Shown: positions 29,587 to 36,469 of the stretch, one piece after another
Layout: every line of letters starts with the position of its first letter
Position numbering within the stretch: the first letter of the stretch is position 1
Origin: Hyphomonadaceae bacterium BL14
GTDB taxonomy: Bacteria; Pseudomonadota; Alphaproteobacteria; Caulobacterales; Maricaulaceae
NCBI GenBank assembly: GCA_027627705.1
Contig: CP091242.1
Location: 2,034,677 to 2,098,676, forward strand
Direction of reading: 5' to 3'
DNA: 64,000 nt
Made by a program: the position numbers and the translations under genes
Notes under the pieces: generated by a model
Database searches by the model: none
What the model saw: only the letters and a program-made list of their open reading frames with translations
What the model was told of the DNA's origin: nothing

Positions 29587-29632
29587 GACTTCATCTCCTT
29601 AATTGTAACATGATCGGGATGCGTGGCCACGC
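29560..29632 (-). repeat. leader/promoter repeat block, copy 1 (shortest)
   Basis: Shares with the other two copies the palindrome GCGTGGCCACGC (29621-29632), the following ATCCCGATCATGTTACAA, AAGGAGATGAAGTC and the first nine leader codons. The gap from palindrome to ATG is 34 bases, the same as in the other copies. Weaker similarity continues upstream to about 29700. Confidence 0.8.
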
Positions 29633-29799
29633 GGGGAAAATGCTCTAAGATGCGAAAGAACAGTCAGCTCCTACACGAATGTGGCTTTCATGAAGGTTTT
29701 GTTGGCGCGCTCAATCAATAATCAAATACTGTGTCGCTCTTCACAGGCCGTGAACTCCACTTCAAGCCCCCGTCAGAGTCCACGCGAGATCACGAATAG

Positions 29800-30036
29800 T
29801 CATTCATCGCCCCCGCCATGGTCTTCTGCCCAACGCTGACGGAGCTGCGACACATAGTAGAACACGCTGATGAAAATGAACGGATAAACTACGATCACCC
29901 CCGGCAGTCCCGACAGACCCTCGCGCCCCGCCAGAAATCCCAAAATCGCTGCGCCCAGCACGGTGACCACAAGCGCTTCAAGGATCACGAGGCTCACGCT
30001 TGCCCTCGAACCCAGGACCAGATCCAGCAAGATCAT
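29800..30036 (-). CDS. 78-residue two-helix membrane protein
   Basis: Starts MILLDLVLGSRASVSLVILE and has two hydrophobic helices (about residues 15-37 and 43-64), then a charged tail QLRQRWAEDHGGGDE. GGAG lies just before the ATG. Third gene of the middle peptide unit, after precursor 2 and the 117-residue membrane protein. No family recognised. It could be an immunity or export helper. Confidence 0.6.
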   Translation of the reverse strand: MILLDLVLGSRASVSLVILEALVVTVLGAAILGFLAGREGLSGLPGVIVVYPFIFISVFYYVSQLRQRWAEDHGGGDE

Positions 30037-30181
30037 TCTGTTCTCCTGCAGAAATACGGGCCTCAGCCCTCGCCGAGACCCGTAGAATGGCTCGTTGCTG
30101 GCGCTATCGATCGCAGCCGACGTTCCGGTCGTGATGGCACCACCGACGGCGGCAAGACGGCTTTCTGCGCACGCGGTCGCG

Positions 30182-30535
30182 CTAGGCGGTCACAGCAATG
30201 ATCGCGAAAACGGCCATGAGCCACACAAACATTACGGCCAATTCCAGCACCTGGTTCAAGACCGTCGCCGTATCGCCAAACAGGCTCCAGAAGGCGCGAT
30301 TGATGGCGATGAAGCCTGCAAACATAAGCGCCAGGATATTGATGACGAACATCCAATCGAGGGCTTGGGCCAGTGTTAGGAGCGGCGTTTCCAGTGAGGA
30401 CAAGGCGATCAGGGCAATATTGATCAGGGCCAGAACCGGGACATAAACATGTGCTGGATAGTCTTTTGGCTTGTCCCGCGTCTTCAGCTTTAGAAGCAGA
30501 GCCTGCCGGGAGCTGGTCGCATCATTGTTTGACAT
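30182..30535 (-). CDS. 117-residue three-helix membrane protein, candidate immunity protein
   Basis: Starts MSNNDATSSRQALLLKLKTR; a short basic cytoplasmic head is followed by three or four hydrophobic helices (VYVPVLALINIALIALSS; WMFVINILALMFAGFIAI; VLELAVMFVWLMAVFAIIAV). GGAGC precedes the ATG at 30535. It is the first gene after precursor 2, separated from it by a strong hairpin. In bacteriocin loci the gene after the precursor commonly gives self-protection, which is the basis for the suggestion. No family recognised. Confidence 0.65.
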   Translation of the reverse strand: MSNNDATSSRQALLLKLKTRDKPKDYPAHVYVPVLALINIALIALSSLETPLLTLAQALDWMFVINILALMFAGFIAINRAFWSLFGDTATVLNQVLELAVMFVWLMAVFAIIAVTA

Positions 30536-30554
30536 TATTTGCTCCACAAAGAGG

Positions 30555-30597
30555 GGGCTTGCGCCATGCTTGTTGCTTGTACGCATGACGCAAGCCC
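30555..30597 (-). terminator. strong intercistronic hairpin (attenuator-like)
   Basis: Fifteen-base stem (30555-30569 with 30583-30597) with one mismatch and a 13-base loop, in the gap between precursor 2 and the 117-residue membrane gene. On the minus strand it is followed by CCTCTTTG, not a full T-run, so it may be a partial terminator or a 3'-end stabiliser that lets precursor mRNA outnumber the downstream message. Confidence 0.55.
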
Positions 30598-30614
30598 GGA
30601 AAGGCTTTTAAGCT

Positions 30615-30896
30615 CTAGCTGCTGCAAACCGCGCCTTCTATTGCGACCGTGGCGGCGGTGCCTCCAATCGCTACGATGGCGGCGCCGATGATTGCTCCAG
30701 CAACCGCACCTTTCGGCCCAAGAACAGCGCCAGCTGCTGCGCCGGCCTTCGCGCCTTTCGCGATGCCCCCGGCGGTTGCCGCAGCGCCTGCAGCTCCTAC
30801 AGCTCCCGAGCAGCCTATTTCGCCACCCGCCACCGCATCCACTTCTTCCATCGACAGCTCACGGACGCCGTCAAACGCCATGGTCATCGCAGACAT
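30615..30896 (-). CDS. double-glycine-leader bacteriocin-type peptide precursor 2
   Basis: Ninety-three residues. The first 25 form a colicin-V-like leader, MSAMTMAFDGVRELSMEEVD then AVAGG, so cleavage after Gly25 by a C39 peptidase is expected. The predicted 68-residue mature peptide is Gly/Ala-rich and hydrophobic with repeated small-xxx-small spacing (glycine zipper, GPKGAVAGAIIGAAIVAIGG), which suits helix packing in membranes, and has Cys4 and Cys66 that could join in a disulfide. AAGGAG precedes the ATG at 30896; the longer upstream frame is untranslated leader. Killing activity is inferred, not shown. Confidence 0.85.
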   Translation of the reverse strand: MSAMTMAFDGVRELSMEEVDAVAGGEIGCSGAVGAAGAAATAGGIAKGAKAGAAAGAVLGPKGAVAGAIIGAAIVAIGGTAATVAIEGAVCSS

Positions 30897-31100
30897 GACT
30901 TCATCTCCTTGATTGTAACATGATCGGGATGCGTGGCCACGCCCGGAAAAAATTCCAAAAGGCGAGTTTCTAGTCAGCCCGTGAACGACCCTGAGATCAT
31001 AAATTTTCGTTATGCGTGTGCAATGAAATATCCTAGATTGTGCCGCTGCGCCCAACCCGCTATCTCCGTTAAGGGTCTGATCGCGCGCCCAGGTAAGGGG
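30822..31100 (-). repeat. leader/promoter repeat block, copy 2
   Basis: Paralogous with copy 3 over the whole leader (25 codons, 23 identical residues), the AAGGAG site, the palindrome GCGTGGCCACGC (30931-30942, 34 bases before the ATG) and about 150 bases beyond, including TTATGCGTGTGC, TTGTGCCG, CGCCCAA, GTTAAG and TGATCGCG, which in copy 3 reach up to the exporter start. Lower similarity to copy 1. Confidence 0.8.
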
Positions 31101-31153
31101 CGATAGATAAAGAGCAATCTGGCGTAGGCTGGCCAGCCCAAGCTGCAAACAGC

Positions 31154-31381
31154 TTACTTTATCAGCCCCATCACCTTCACGAGCGGCATTAATCCGATCA
31201 GGCCTGTATCGCCTGAAGCTCGCTCCCAAGCAGATAACCCGACGCCAACCAGGCCGAAGACGATAAGACCCGTCCCGACCATAATGCGCGGGTCAACAGT
31301 ATCGGGAAACAAACTAACCATCAAAACGCCCCAAACGAGCCCGATTATGCCGTACACGACAAACAATAAGAGCGTCCGCAT
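31154..31381 (-). CDS. 75-residue two-helix membrane protein, candidate immunity protein
   Basis: Starts MRTLLLFVVYGIIGLVWGVL; two membrane helices (about 4-24 and 34-54) are joined by a short outside loop with DTVDPR, and a C-terminal hydrophobic patch follows. GAGGTG precedes the ATG at 31381; an in-frame GTG at 31417 sits too close to its GGAGG. It directly follows precursor 1. By position it is the best immunity candidate for that peptide. No family recognised. Confidence 0.65.
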   Translation of the reverse strand: MRTLLLFVVYGIIGLVWGVLMVSLFPDTVDPRIMVGTGLIVFGLVGVGLSAWERASGDTGLIGLMPLVKVMGLIK

Positions 31382-31449
31382 CAGAACACCTCTGAGAAAA
31401 AGGGAGGAGTATGACACCCCTCCACCAAGTTGAAGCCACTAATAACTCG

Positions 31450-31737
31450 CTATGTCGAGGGCGCGTTACAACCAGCCTGATATCCCACGACAGCCGCAAA
31501 GCCCCCGGTCGCTGCGCCTACAGCAGCTCCACCAACAGCACCAGCAACAGCGCCCTTAGGTCCGCCTACTAAAAATCCGCCTACCATGCCGGCAAAGCCG
31601 ATTGTGGCGGCACCTACCGCTGCTCCTGCTGCGGCTTTGGCGCCAGTCTCCATGAGACCGCAACCCCCACTCACCGCATCCACTTCCTCCATCGACAGCT
31701 CACGGACGCCATCAAACTCCATGGTCATCGCAGACAT
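31450..31737 (-). CDS. double-glycine-leader bacteriocin-type peptide precursor 1
   Basis: Ninety-five residues: leader MSAMTMEFDGVRELSMEEVD then AVSGG, then a 70-residue predicted mature peptide beginning at Cys1 and with a second Cys at 65. The core is dominated by Gly, Ala and Val in small-xxx-small spacing and shares GGPKGAVAGA with precursor 2, although the flanks differ. A mature N-terminal cysteine is unusual and may form a disulfide with Cys65. CAGGAG precedes the ATG at 31737. First gene of the unit nearest the exporter, which is divergent across a 205-base promoter region. Confidence 0.87.
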   Translation of the reverse strand: MSAMTMEFDGVRELSMEEVDAVSGGCGLMETGAKAAAGAAVGAATIGFAGMVGGFLVGGPKGAVAGAVGGAAVGAATGGFAAVVGYQAGCNAPST

Positions 31738-31942
31738 GACTTCATCTCCTGGATGGTCACAGGATCGGGATGCGTGGCCACGCGCGAAAAAGTTTCCAAA
31801 AGTCGAAATCGGAGTCAACTCCTGAATGAGCGCGCATTTATGAGTTTTTCGTCATGCGTGTGCGATCAGGCATCAAAGCTTGTGCCGGCCCGCCCAAGGC
31901 GTTAAGTCCGCCCGGTGTTTGATCGCGTACCGGGGGAAGGCC
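31663..31942 (-). repeat. leader/promoter repeat block, copy 3, with the divergent exporter promoter
   Basis: Holds the precursor 1 leader, ribosome site, the palindrome GCGTGGCCACGC at 31772-31783 (34 bases before the ATG) and the spacer up to the exporter ATG at 31943. Copy 2 retains sequence similar to this whole spacer, so the duplicated unit seems to have been the divergent control region. Both transcripts could share a regulator bound at the palindrome. Confidence 0.75.
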
Positions 31943-33391
31943 ATGAAGCGTCAGGACGCGCTGGAGCTGTTCCGTGGCCGCCGCCTGCCGGTGGTGATCG
32001 GGGCCGAGGCCGCCGAGTGCGGGCTGGCGTGCATGACCATGATCGCGCGCTGGCACGGCCATGATGTGGATCTCAATGGGCTGCGCCAGCGCACCAGCCT
32101 GTCCCTGTCGGGGGCCAGCTTGCGCACGCTGATGCAGATGGCCGACCGGTTGGGCCTGGCCACCCGGGCCTTGAAAGTCGAGCTGGAGGCGCTCAACAAG
32201 GTGCGCACGCCGGCGATCCTTCACTGGGACCTCAATCATTTCGTGGTGCTGGCCCGCGCAGGCGCGAAATCCATCACCATTCATGACCCCGCCGCCGGCA
32301 AGCGCACGCTGAGCCTGGCCGAAGCCTCGCGCCATTTCACCGGCGTGGTGCTGGAGCTGAGCCCGGCCGACGAGTTCGAACCGGTCCAGGCGCGCCAGCG
32401 CGTGCGCCTGACCAGTCTGTGGTCGCGCATGGAGGGGTTCTGGACTTCGTTCGGCCAGATCATCGCCCTGTCGCTGGCGCTGCAGGTGGCGGTGTTCGCC
32501 GCGCCCTTCTTCAACCAGCTGGTGATTGACGAGGCCATTGGGCGCGGCGATCTCGACTTGCTGTACGTGCTGGCCCTCGGGTTTGGCGCGCTGGGCCTGA
32601 TCCAGGTCGGCGTCACGGCGCTGCGCGCCTATGCGCTGCAGGTGCTGGGCCAGCTGATGAGCTTCCAGATGATCGGCAATCTGGTGCGCCATCTGTTGCG
32701 GCTGACCGTGGGGTATTTCGAAAAGCGCCATGTGGGGGACATTCTCTCGCGCATCCAGTCGACGCGGCCGATCCAGGACGCGCTGACACGGGGGGCGGCG
32801 ACGGTCGTCATCGACGGGCTGATGGCGGTGATCGCGCTGGTGATCCTGTTTTTCTATTCCAGTGTTCTGACACTGGTAGTGCTGGCGTCGCTGGCGCTCA
32901 GCCTGATTGTCACCTTCGCCTTCTATCCGGTGATGCGCCGCCGGTCGGAAGAGGCGATTGTCGCCCAGGCGCGCGAGAACACTCACATGATCGAGAGCGT
33001 GCGCGCCTCGCGCACGCTGAGGCTGATGGGCCGGGAGACCGAGCGCGAGGCGGCCTGGCGCAATCTGTTCGCTGACGCGGTCAACGCCAATTTCTCGGTC
33101 GCGCGCTACGAGATCATCCGCGCCGCGCTACAGGGCGCCATTATGACGGTGCAGACCATTCTGGTGATCTTTCTGGCCGCGCGCATGATCCTGGAGGGGG
33201 CCGGGTTTTCGGTCGGCATGCTGTTCGCCTATCTCAGCTTCCGCCAGACCTTCACAGACCGCGTGCTGGCGCTGATCAACGAGGCGTTCAATTTCCGGCT
33301 CCTCACCCTGCACCTCGACCGGATCGGGGACATCGTCCAGGCCGACCGCGAGGCGGCCCCGGATGGAGCGGCCCCCGATGGCGGCGACTAG
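31943..33391 (+). CDS. C39-peptidase ABC exporter, peptidase and membrane domains (ends at in-frame TAG)
   Basis: N-terminal 482 residues of a CvaB/LagD-type exporter that cuts double-glycine leaders and exports the peptide. The C39 domain (1-140) has Cys26 in ECGLAC, His99 in LNHFVVL and Asp115 in IHDPAAG; the position six before Cys26, usually the oxyanion Gln, reads Gly20. An ABC membrane domain with about six helices follows (165-440, ending RIGDIVQAD). A TAG at 33389-33391 stops the frame in the linker; the ATPase domain continues in the same frame beyond. GGGGGAAGG precedes the ATG. Partners: the adaptor at 27091 and both precursors. Confidence 0.88.
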   Translation: MKRQDALELFRGRRLPVVIGAEAAECGLACMTMIARWHGHDVDLNGLRQRTSLSLSGASLRTLMQMADRLGLATRALKVELEALNKVRTPAILHWDLNHFVVLARAGAKSITIHDPAAGKRTLSLAEASRHFTGVVLELSPADEFEPVQARQRVRLTSLWSRMEGFWTSFGQIIALSLALQVAVFAAPFFNQLVIDEAIGRGDLDLLYVLALGFGALGLIQVGVTALRAYALQVLGQLMSFQMIGNLVRHLLRLTVGYFEKRHVGDILSRIQSTRPIQDALTRGAATVVIDGLMAVIALVILFFYSSVLTLVVLASLALSLIVTFAFYPVMRRRSEEAIVAQARENTHMIESVRASRTLRLMGRETEREAAWRNLFADAVNANFSVARYEIIRAALQGAIMTVQTILVIFLAARMILEGAGFSVGMLFAYLSFRQTFTDRVLALINEAFNFRLLTLHLDRIGDIVQADREAAPDGAAPDGGD

Positions 33392-33454
33392 ACGCCCGCA
33401 GGCGGGCTGGAGCTCAGCGATGTCCGGTTCCGCTATGGCGAAGGGGATCGCTGG

Positions 33455-34057
33455 GTGCTCGATGGCGCCAGCCTGCGCGTGGCGCCGGGCGAGTTCCTCG
33501 CCATCACCGGCGCCTCGGGCGGCGGCAAGTCGACCCTGCTCAAGCTCATGCTCGGCCTGTATCCGCCCGCCAGCGGAGAAATCCGGCTCGATGACCGGCC
33601 GGCGGGCGAGTTGGGCTGGCGCGCCTGGCGCCGGCATGTGGGCGTGGTGTCGCAGGACGATCAGCTTCTGTCAGGCACGCTGGCGGACAATATCGCCTTT
33701 TTCGATCCGGATTTCGACATGGCGCGCGTCCACGCGGCGGCGAAATCCGCCCGCATCCACGACGAGATCCTGGCCATGCCCATGCAGTATCTCTCCCTGA
33801 TCGGGGATATGGGATCGGCCCTGTCGGGCGGGCAGCGCCAGCGCCTGTTGCTGGCGCGCGCGCTCTACCGCGATCCCAAAGTGCTGATTCTGGATGAAGG
33901 CACCGCCAATCTGGATCCGGCCACCGAGACACTGATCGCCGACACGATCGCCGCCATGACCATCACCCGCATCGTGGTCGCGCACCGCCCTGCGCTGGTG
34001 GAGCGGGCGGATCGGGTGGTGGAGGTGACGGGGGGACAGGTGCTGGCGGTCCGCTAA
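33455..34057 (+). CDS. ATPase domain of the C39 ABC exporter, separated by a stop codon
   Basis: About 200 residues in the same frame as the preceding gene, with Walker [11 protein letters not shown]-loop VVSQDDQLL, signature [16 protein letters not shown], Walker [14 protein letters not shown] and H-loop VAHRP, all intact. Coding sequence resumes right after the TAG ([20 protein letters not shown]), including the A-loop Tyr. The first usable start I see is the GTG at 33455, which would lose that strand and the Tyr. It is therefore either a readthrough or sequencing-error case, or a gene broken by one base change. Confidence 0.7.
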   Translation: MLDGASLRVAPGEFLAITGASGGGKSTLLKLMLGLYPPASGEIRLDDRPAGELGWRAWRRHVGVVSQDDQLLSGTLADNIAFFDPDFDMARVHAAAKSARIHDEILAMPMQYLSLIGDMGSALSGGQRQRLLLARALYRDPKVLILDEGTANLDPATETLIADTIAAMTITRIVVAHRPALVERADRVVEVTGGQVLAVR

Positions 34058-34101
34058 CCCGCGCGCCCGGGCCTCATGCCGCAGCCCCTTGCTCTCGCCA
34101 A

Positions 34102-35673
34102 ATGCGCGCGCGCGCCCTAAACACCATTCCCGTGTTTGCAACCATTTCCCATCTCGCCCGGCTGGCCCGGGTCGCCTGGACGCTGGCGCGTCATGACGCG
34201 ATCTTTCCGGCGGAGTATCAGGCTGTGTTTCCCGCGCCCGCGCGCTGGATAGGCCGGTTTGCGCGCCTGATCGCCATCCGCGACCGCGCCGCCAATCCGG
34301 GCGTGCGTCTGGCCAATGCGCTCGAAGCCCTCGGCCCCGCCTATGTGAAATTCGGTCAGGTGCTGGCCACCCGCGCCGACGTGATCGGCGCCGATTTCGC
34401 GCGCGGCCTGGCGCGGCTTCAGGACCGCATGGCGCCCTTCCCCGATGCGCAGGCGCGCGCGATCATCGCGGCCGAGCTCGGCGCGCCTGTGGATCAGATT
34501 TTCGCCGAGTTCGGGCCGTCCGTGGCTGCGGCCTCCATCGCCCAGGTGCACAAGGCGACGACGCCCGACGGCCGAACTGTGGCGGTGAAAATCCTTCGCC
34601 CCGGCATTGGTCTGCGCATCGCCCGCGATATCGCCGCGTTGCGCCTGGGGGCGAGGCTCGCCGAGGGCCTGTTCCCGCAATCGCGGCGCATGGAGCCGCG
34701 CGCCTTTGTGGAGACGGTGTCGCGCTCGCTGGTGCTGGAACTGGATCTGCGCCTGGAGGCGGCGTCGGCCAGCGAGCTCGCCGAAGCCTCGCTGGCGGCG
34801 GAGAATTTCTCGGTTCCCGAAGTCGACTGGGCGCGCACCGCCAAGCAGGTCCTGACCCTGCAATGGGTGGACGCCATCCCGCTCACCGATTTCGACGCCA
34901 TCGAGGCGGCCGGGATCGACCGGGACAAGCTGGCGCGCGATCTGACCGACGCCTTCCTGTCCACTGCGCTGGAGCGCGGCGTGTTCCACGCCGACATGCA
35001 TGCGGGCAATCTGTTCGTCGGCCGCGACGGCCGGCTGTGGGCGGTGGATTTCGGGATCATGGGCCGGCTGGGCCGCGAGGAGCGGCGCTATCTCGCCCTC
35101 ATCCTCAACGGCTTTCTCACACGCGATTATGACGGCGCGGCGGAGGCCCATTTCCAGGCCGGCTATGTGCCCGGGCGCCATTCGCGCGCCGACTTCGCCA
35201 GCGCGCTTCGCGCCGTGGCCGAGCCGATCTTCGGCAAGAACGCCAATGAAGTGGCCATGAGCCGGGTGCTGCTGCAGCTGTTCGAGATCACCGATCTGTT
35301 CGACATGCATCTCCAGCCCCAGCTGGTGCTGTTGCAAAAGACCATGGTTCAGGCCGAGGGCGTGTGCCGCATGCTCAGCCCGCAGCACAATATGTGGGAA
35401 GCCTCCGCCCCGGCGGTGACGCGCTTCATGCGCCACGAGCTGGGACCCGAGGGCAAGGTCCGCGATCTGGTGCGCGATCTGGAAGCCCTGCGCACATCGG
35501 TGATGGCCCTGCCCGCCACGCTGGAGCGCCTGACCGAAGCCGCTGAACGTCTGCGCGCCGACCCGCCCGAGATGGCGAAGCAGCGTGACTGGGTGCTGGT
35601 GCTGGCCATCGCGTCCACCACGCTGCTGGGCGCGGCCATCGGCGCCTTGGCGTATGCGAGCCTTGTCTCGTAA
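34102..35673 (+). CDS. ubiB: ubiquinone biosynthesis kinase-like protein UbiB
   Basis: Atypical kinase/ATPase of the ABC1/ADCK family needed for ubiquinone synthesis. In 523 residues it shows the family KxGQ element (YVKFGQVLATRADV), an Ala-rich loop (VAAASIAQVHKA), the VAVKILRPG lysine, the catalytic region FHADMHAGNLFV and VDFGIMGRL, and two C-terminal membrane helices (DWVLVLAIASTTLLGAAIGA). Complete. Normally follows ubiE; the peptide-export locus lies between them here. Confidence 0.95.
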   Translation: MRARALNTIPVFATISHLARLARVAWTLARHDAIFPAEYQAVFPAPARWIGRFARLIAIRDRAANPGVRLANALEALGPAYVKFGQVLATRADVIGADFARGLARLQDRMAPFPDAQARAIIAAELGAPVDQIFAEFGPSVAAASIAQVHKATTPDGRTVAVKILRPGIGLRIARDIAALRLGARLAEGLFPQSRRMEPRAFVETVSRSLVLELDLRLEAASASELAEASLAAENFSVPEVDWARTAKQVLTLQWVDAIPLTDFDAIEAAGIDRDKLARDLTDAFLSTALERGVFHADMHAGNLFVGRDGRLWAVDFGIMGRLGREERRYLALILNGFLTRDYDGAAEAHFQAGYVPGRHSRADFASALRAVAEPIFGKNANEVAMSRVLLQLFEITDLFDMHLQPQLVLLQKTMVQAEGVCRMLSPQHNMWEASAPAVTRFMRHELGPEGKVRDLVRDLEALRTSVMALPATLERLTEAAERLRADPPEMAKQRDWVLVLAIASTTLLGAAIGALAYASLVS

Positions 35674-35712
35674 GCACGCCCGTGCTTATATCTCCGCCAT
35701 GGAGATGATGAC

Positions 35713-36003
35713 ATGCGCGAAACTGGCAATCCTGCGTTCGAACACGAGCCCCGGGCTGGCGGCGCCGAGCCTTCGGTGACCGAGACCCGCAAGCTGCGCA
35801 AGACCGGCAATAGCTATGGCGTGACCCTGTCGCGCCGGGCACTGGACGCGGCCGGCTTCTCACCGGACGAACCCGTCTCGATCAGCGTGACAGCGGGCTG
35901 CGTGACGATTCGCGCCGTGGGCGGCGATTATGACGCGACGGTCGAGGCCGGGCGCGAGGCGCTGGCGCAATACCGCTTCGCACTGGAACGCCTGGGCCGA
36001 TGA
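35713..36003 (+). CDS. AbrB/MazE-type antitoxin
   Basis: Ninety-six residues; residues 25-70 form a SpoVT-AbrB swapped-hairpin DNA-binding domain (KLRKTGNSYGVTLSRRALDA, then DEPVSISVTAGCVTIRAV), followed by an alpha-helical tail (EAGREALAQYRFALERLGR) that would cover the toxin. GGAG precedes the ATG. The stop overlaps the start of the Doc gene by four bases, the usual antitoxin-toxin order. It probably represses its own operon. Confidence 0.85.
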   Translation: MRETGNPAFEHEPRAGGAEPSVTETRKLRKTGNSYGVTLSRRALDAAGFSPDEPVSISVTAGCVTIRAVGGDYDATVEAGREALAQYRFALERLGR

Positions 36004-36425
36004 GCGGGCCGGTTCTGCCGGACTATGCGGGGTTTCTGGCCGTGCTGTCGGATATCCTGATGGAGACCGCCGGCACGCCGCTGCAGCTGCAGCTGCGCGA
36101 TGAAGGCCTCTTACGCTCGGCTTTCGCCCGGCCCCGGCATCTGGCGGCCTATGGACCAGAGCCGCATCCGTGCGAGGCGGCAGCGGCGCTGGCGTTCGGG
36201 ATCTCCCGCAACCATCCGCTGGTGGACGGGAACAAGCGCGCGGCCGCGGCGGCGTTCCTGATCACGCTGCTGCTGAACGGCCTGAGGCTCGATGTCACCC
36301 AGACAGCGCTGGCTGAGACGTTTGAATCCCTTGCCGATGGCGCGCTGGACGAAGCTGGCCTGGCGCAATGGGCGCGGGACAACACGGTGAGCGACCGCCG
36401 GTTCTCCAAACCATCCGGGGCGTGA
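36000..36425 (+). CDS. Doc-type Fic-domain toxin
   Basis: A 141-residue protein of the Doc family, which in P1 Doc phosphorylates EF-Tu. The Fic core motif reads HPLVDGNKRAA with the catalytic His at residue 72 (consensus HxFx(D/E)xNKR; Phe is Leu here). Helical segments on both sides fit Doc length. Pairs with the AbrB-type antitoxin by a four-base overlap. It lies between ubiB and coaC, a second small accessory insertion in the conserved order. Confidence 0.87.
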   Translation: MSGPVLPDYAGFLAVLSDILMETAGTPLQLQLRDEGLLRSAFARPRHLAAYGPEPHPCEAAAALAFGISRNHPLVDGNKRAAAAAFLITLLLNGLRLDVTQTALAETFESLADGALDEAGLAQWARDNTVSDRRFSKPSGA

Positions 36426-36469
36426 CGCCTGAACCGGTCCGTATTATGGAGTGACGCTAGGAGGCCCGC

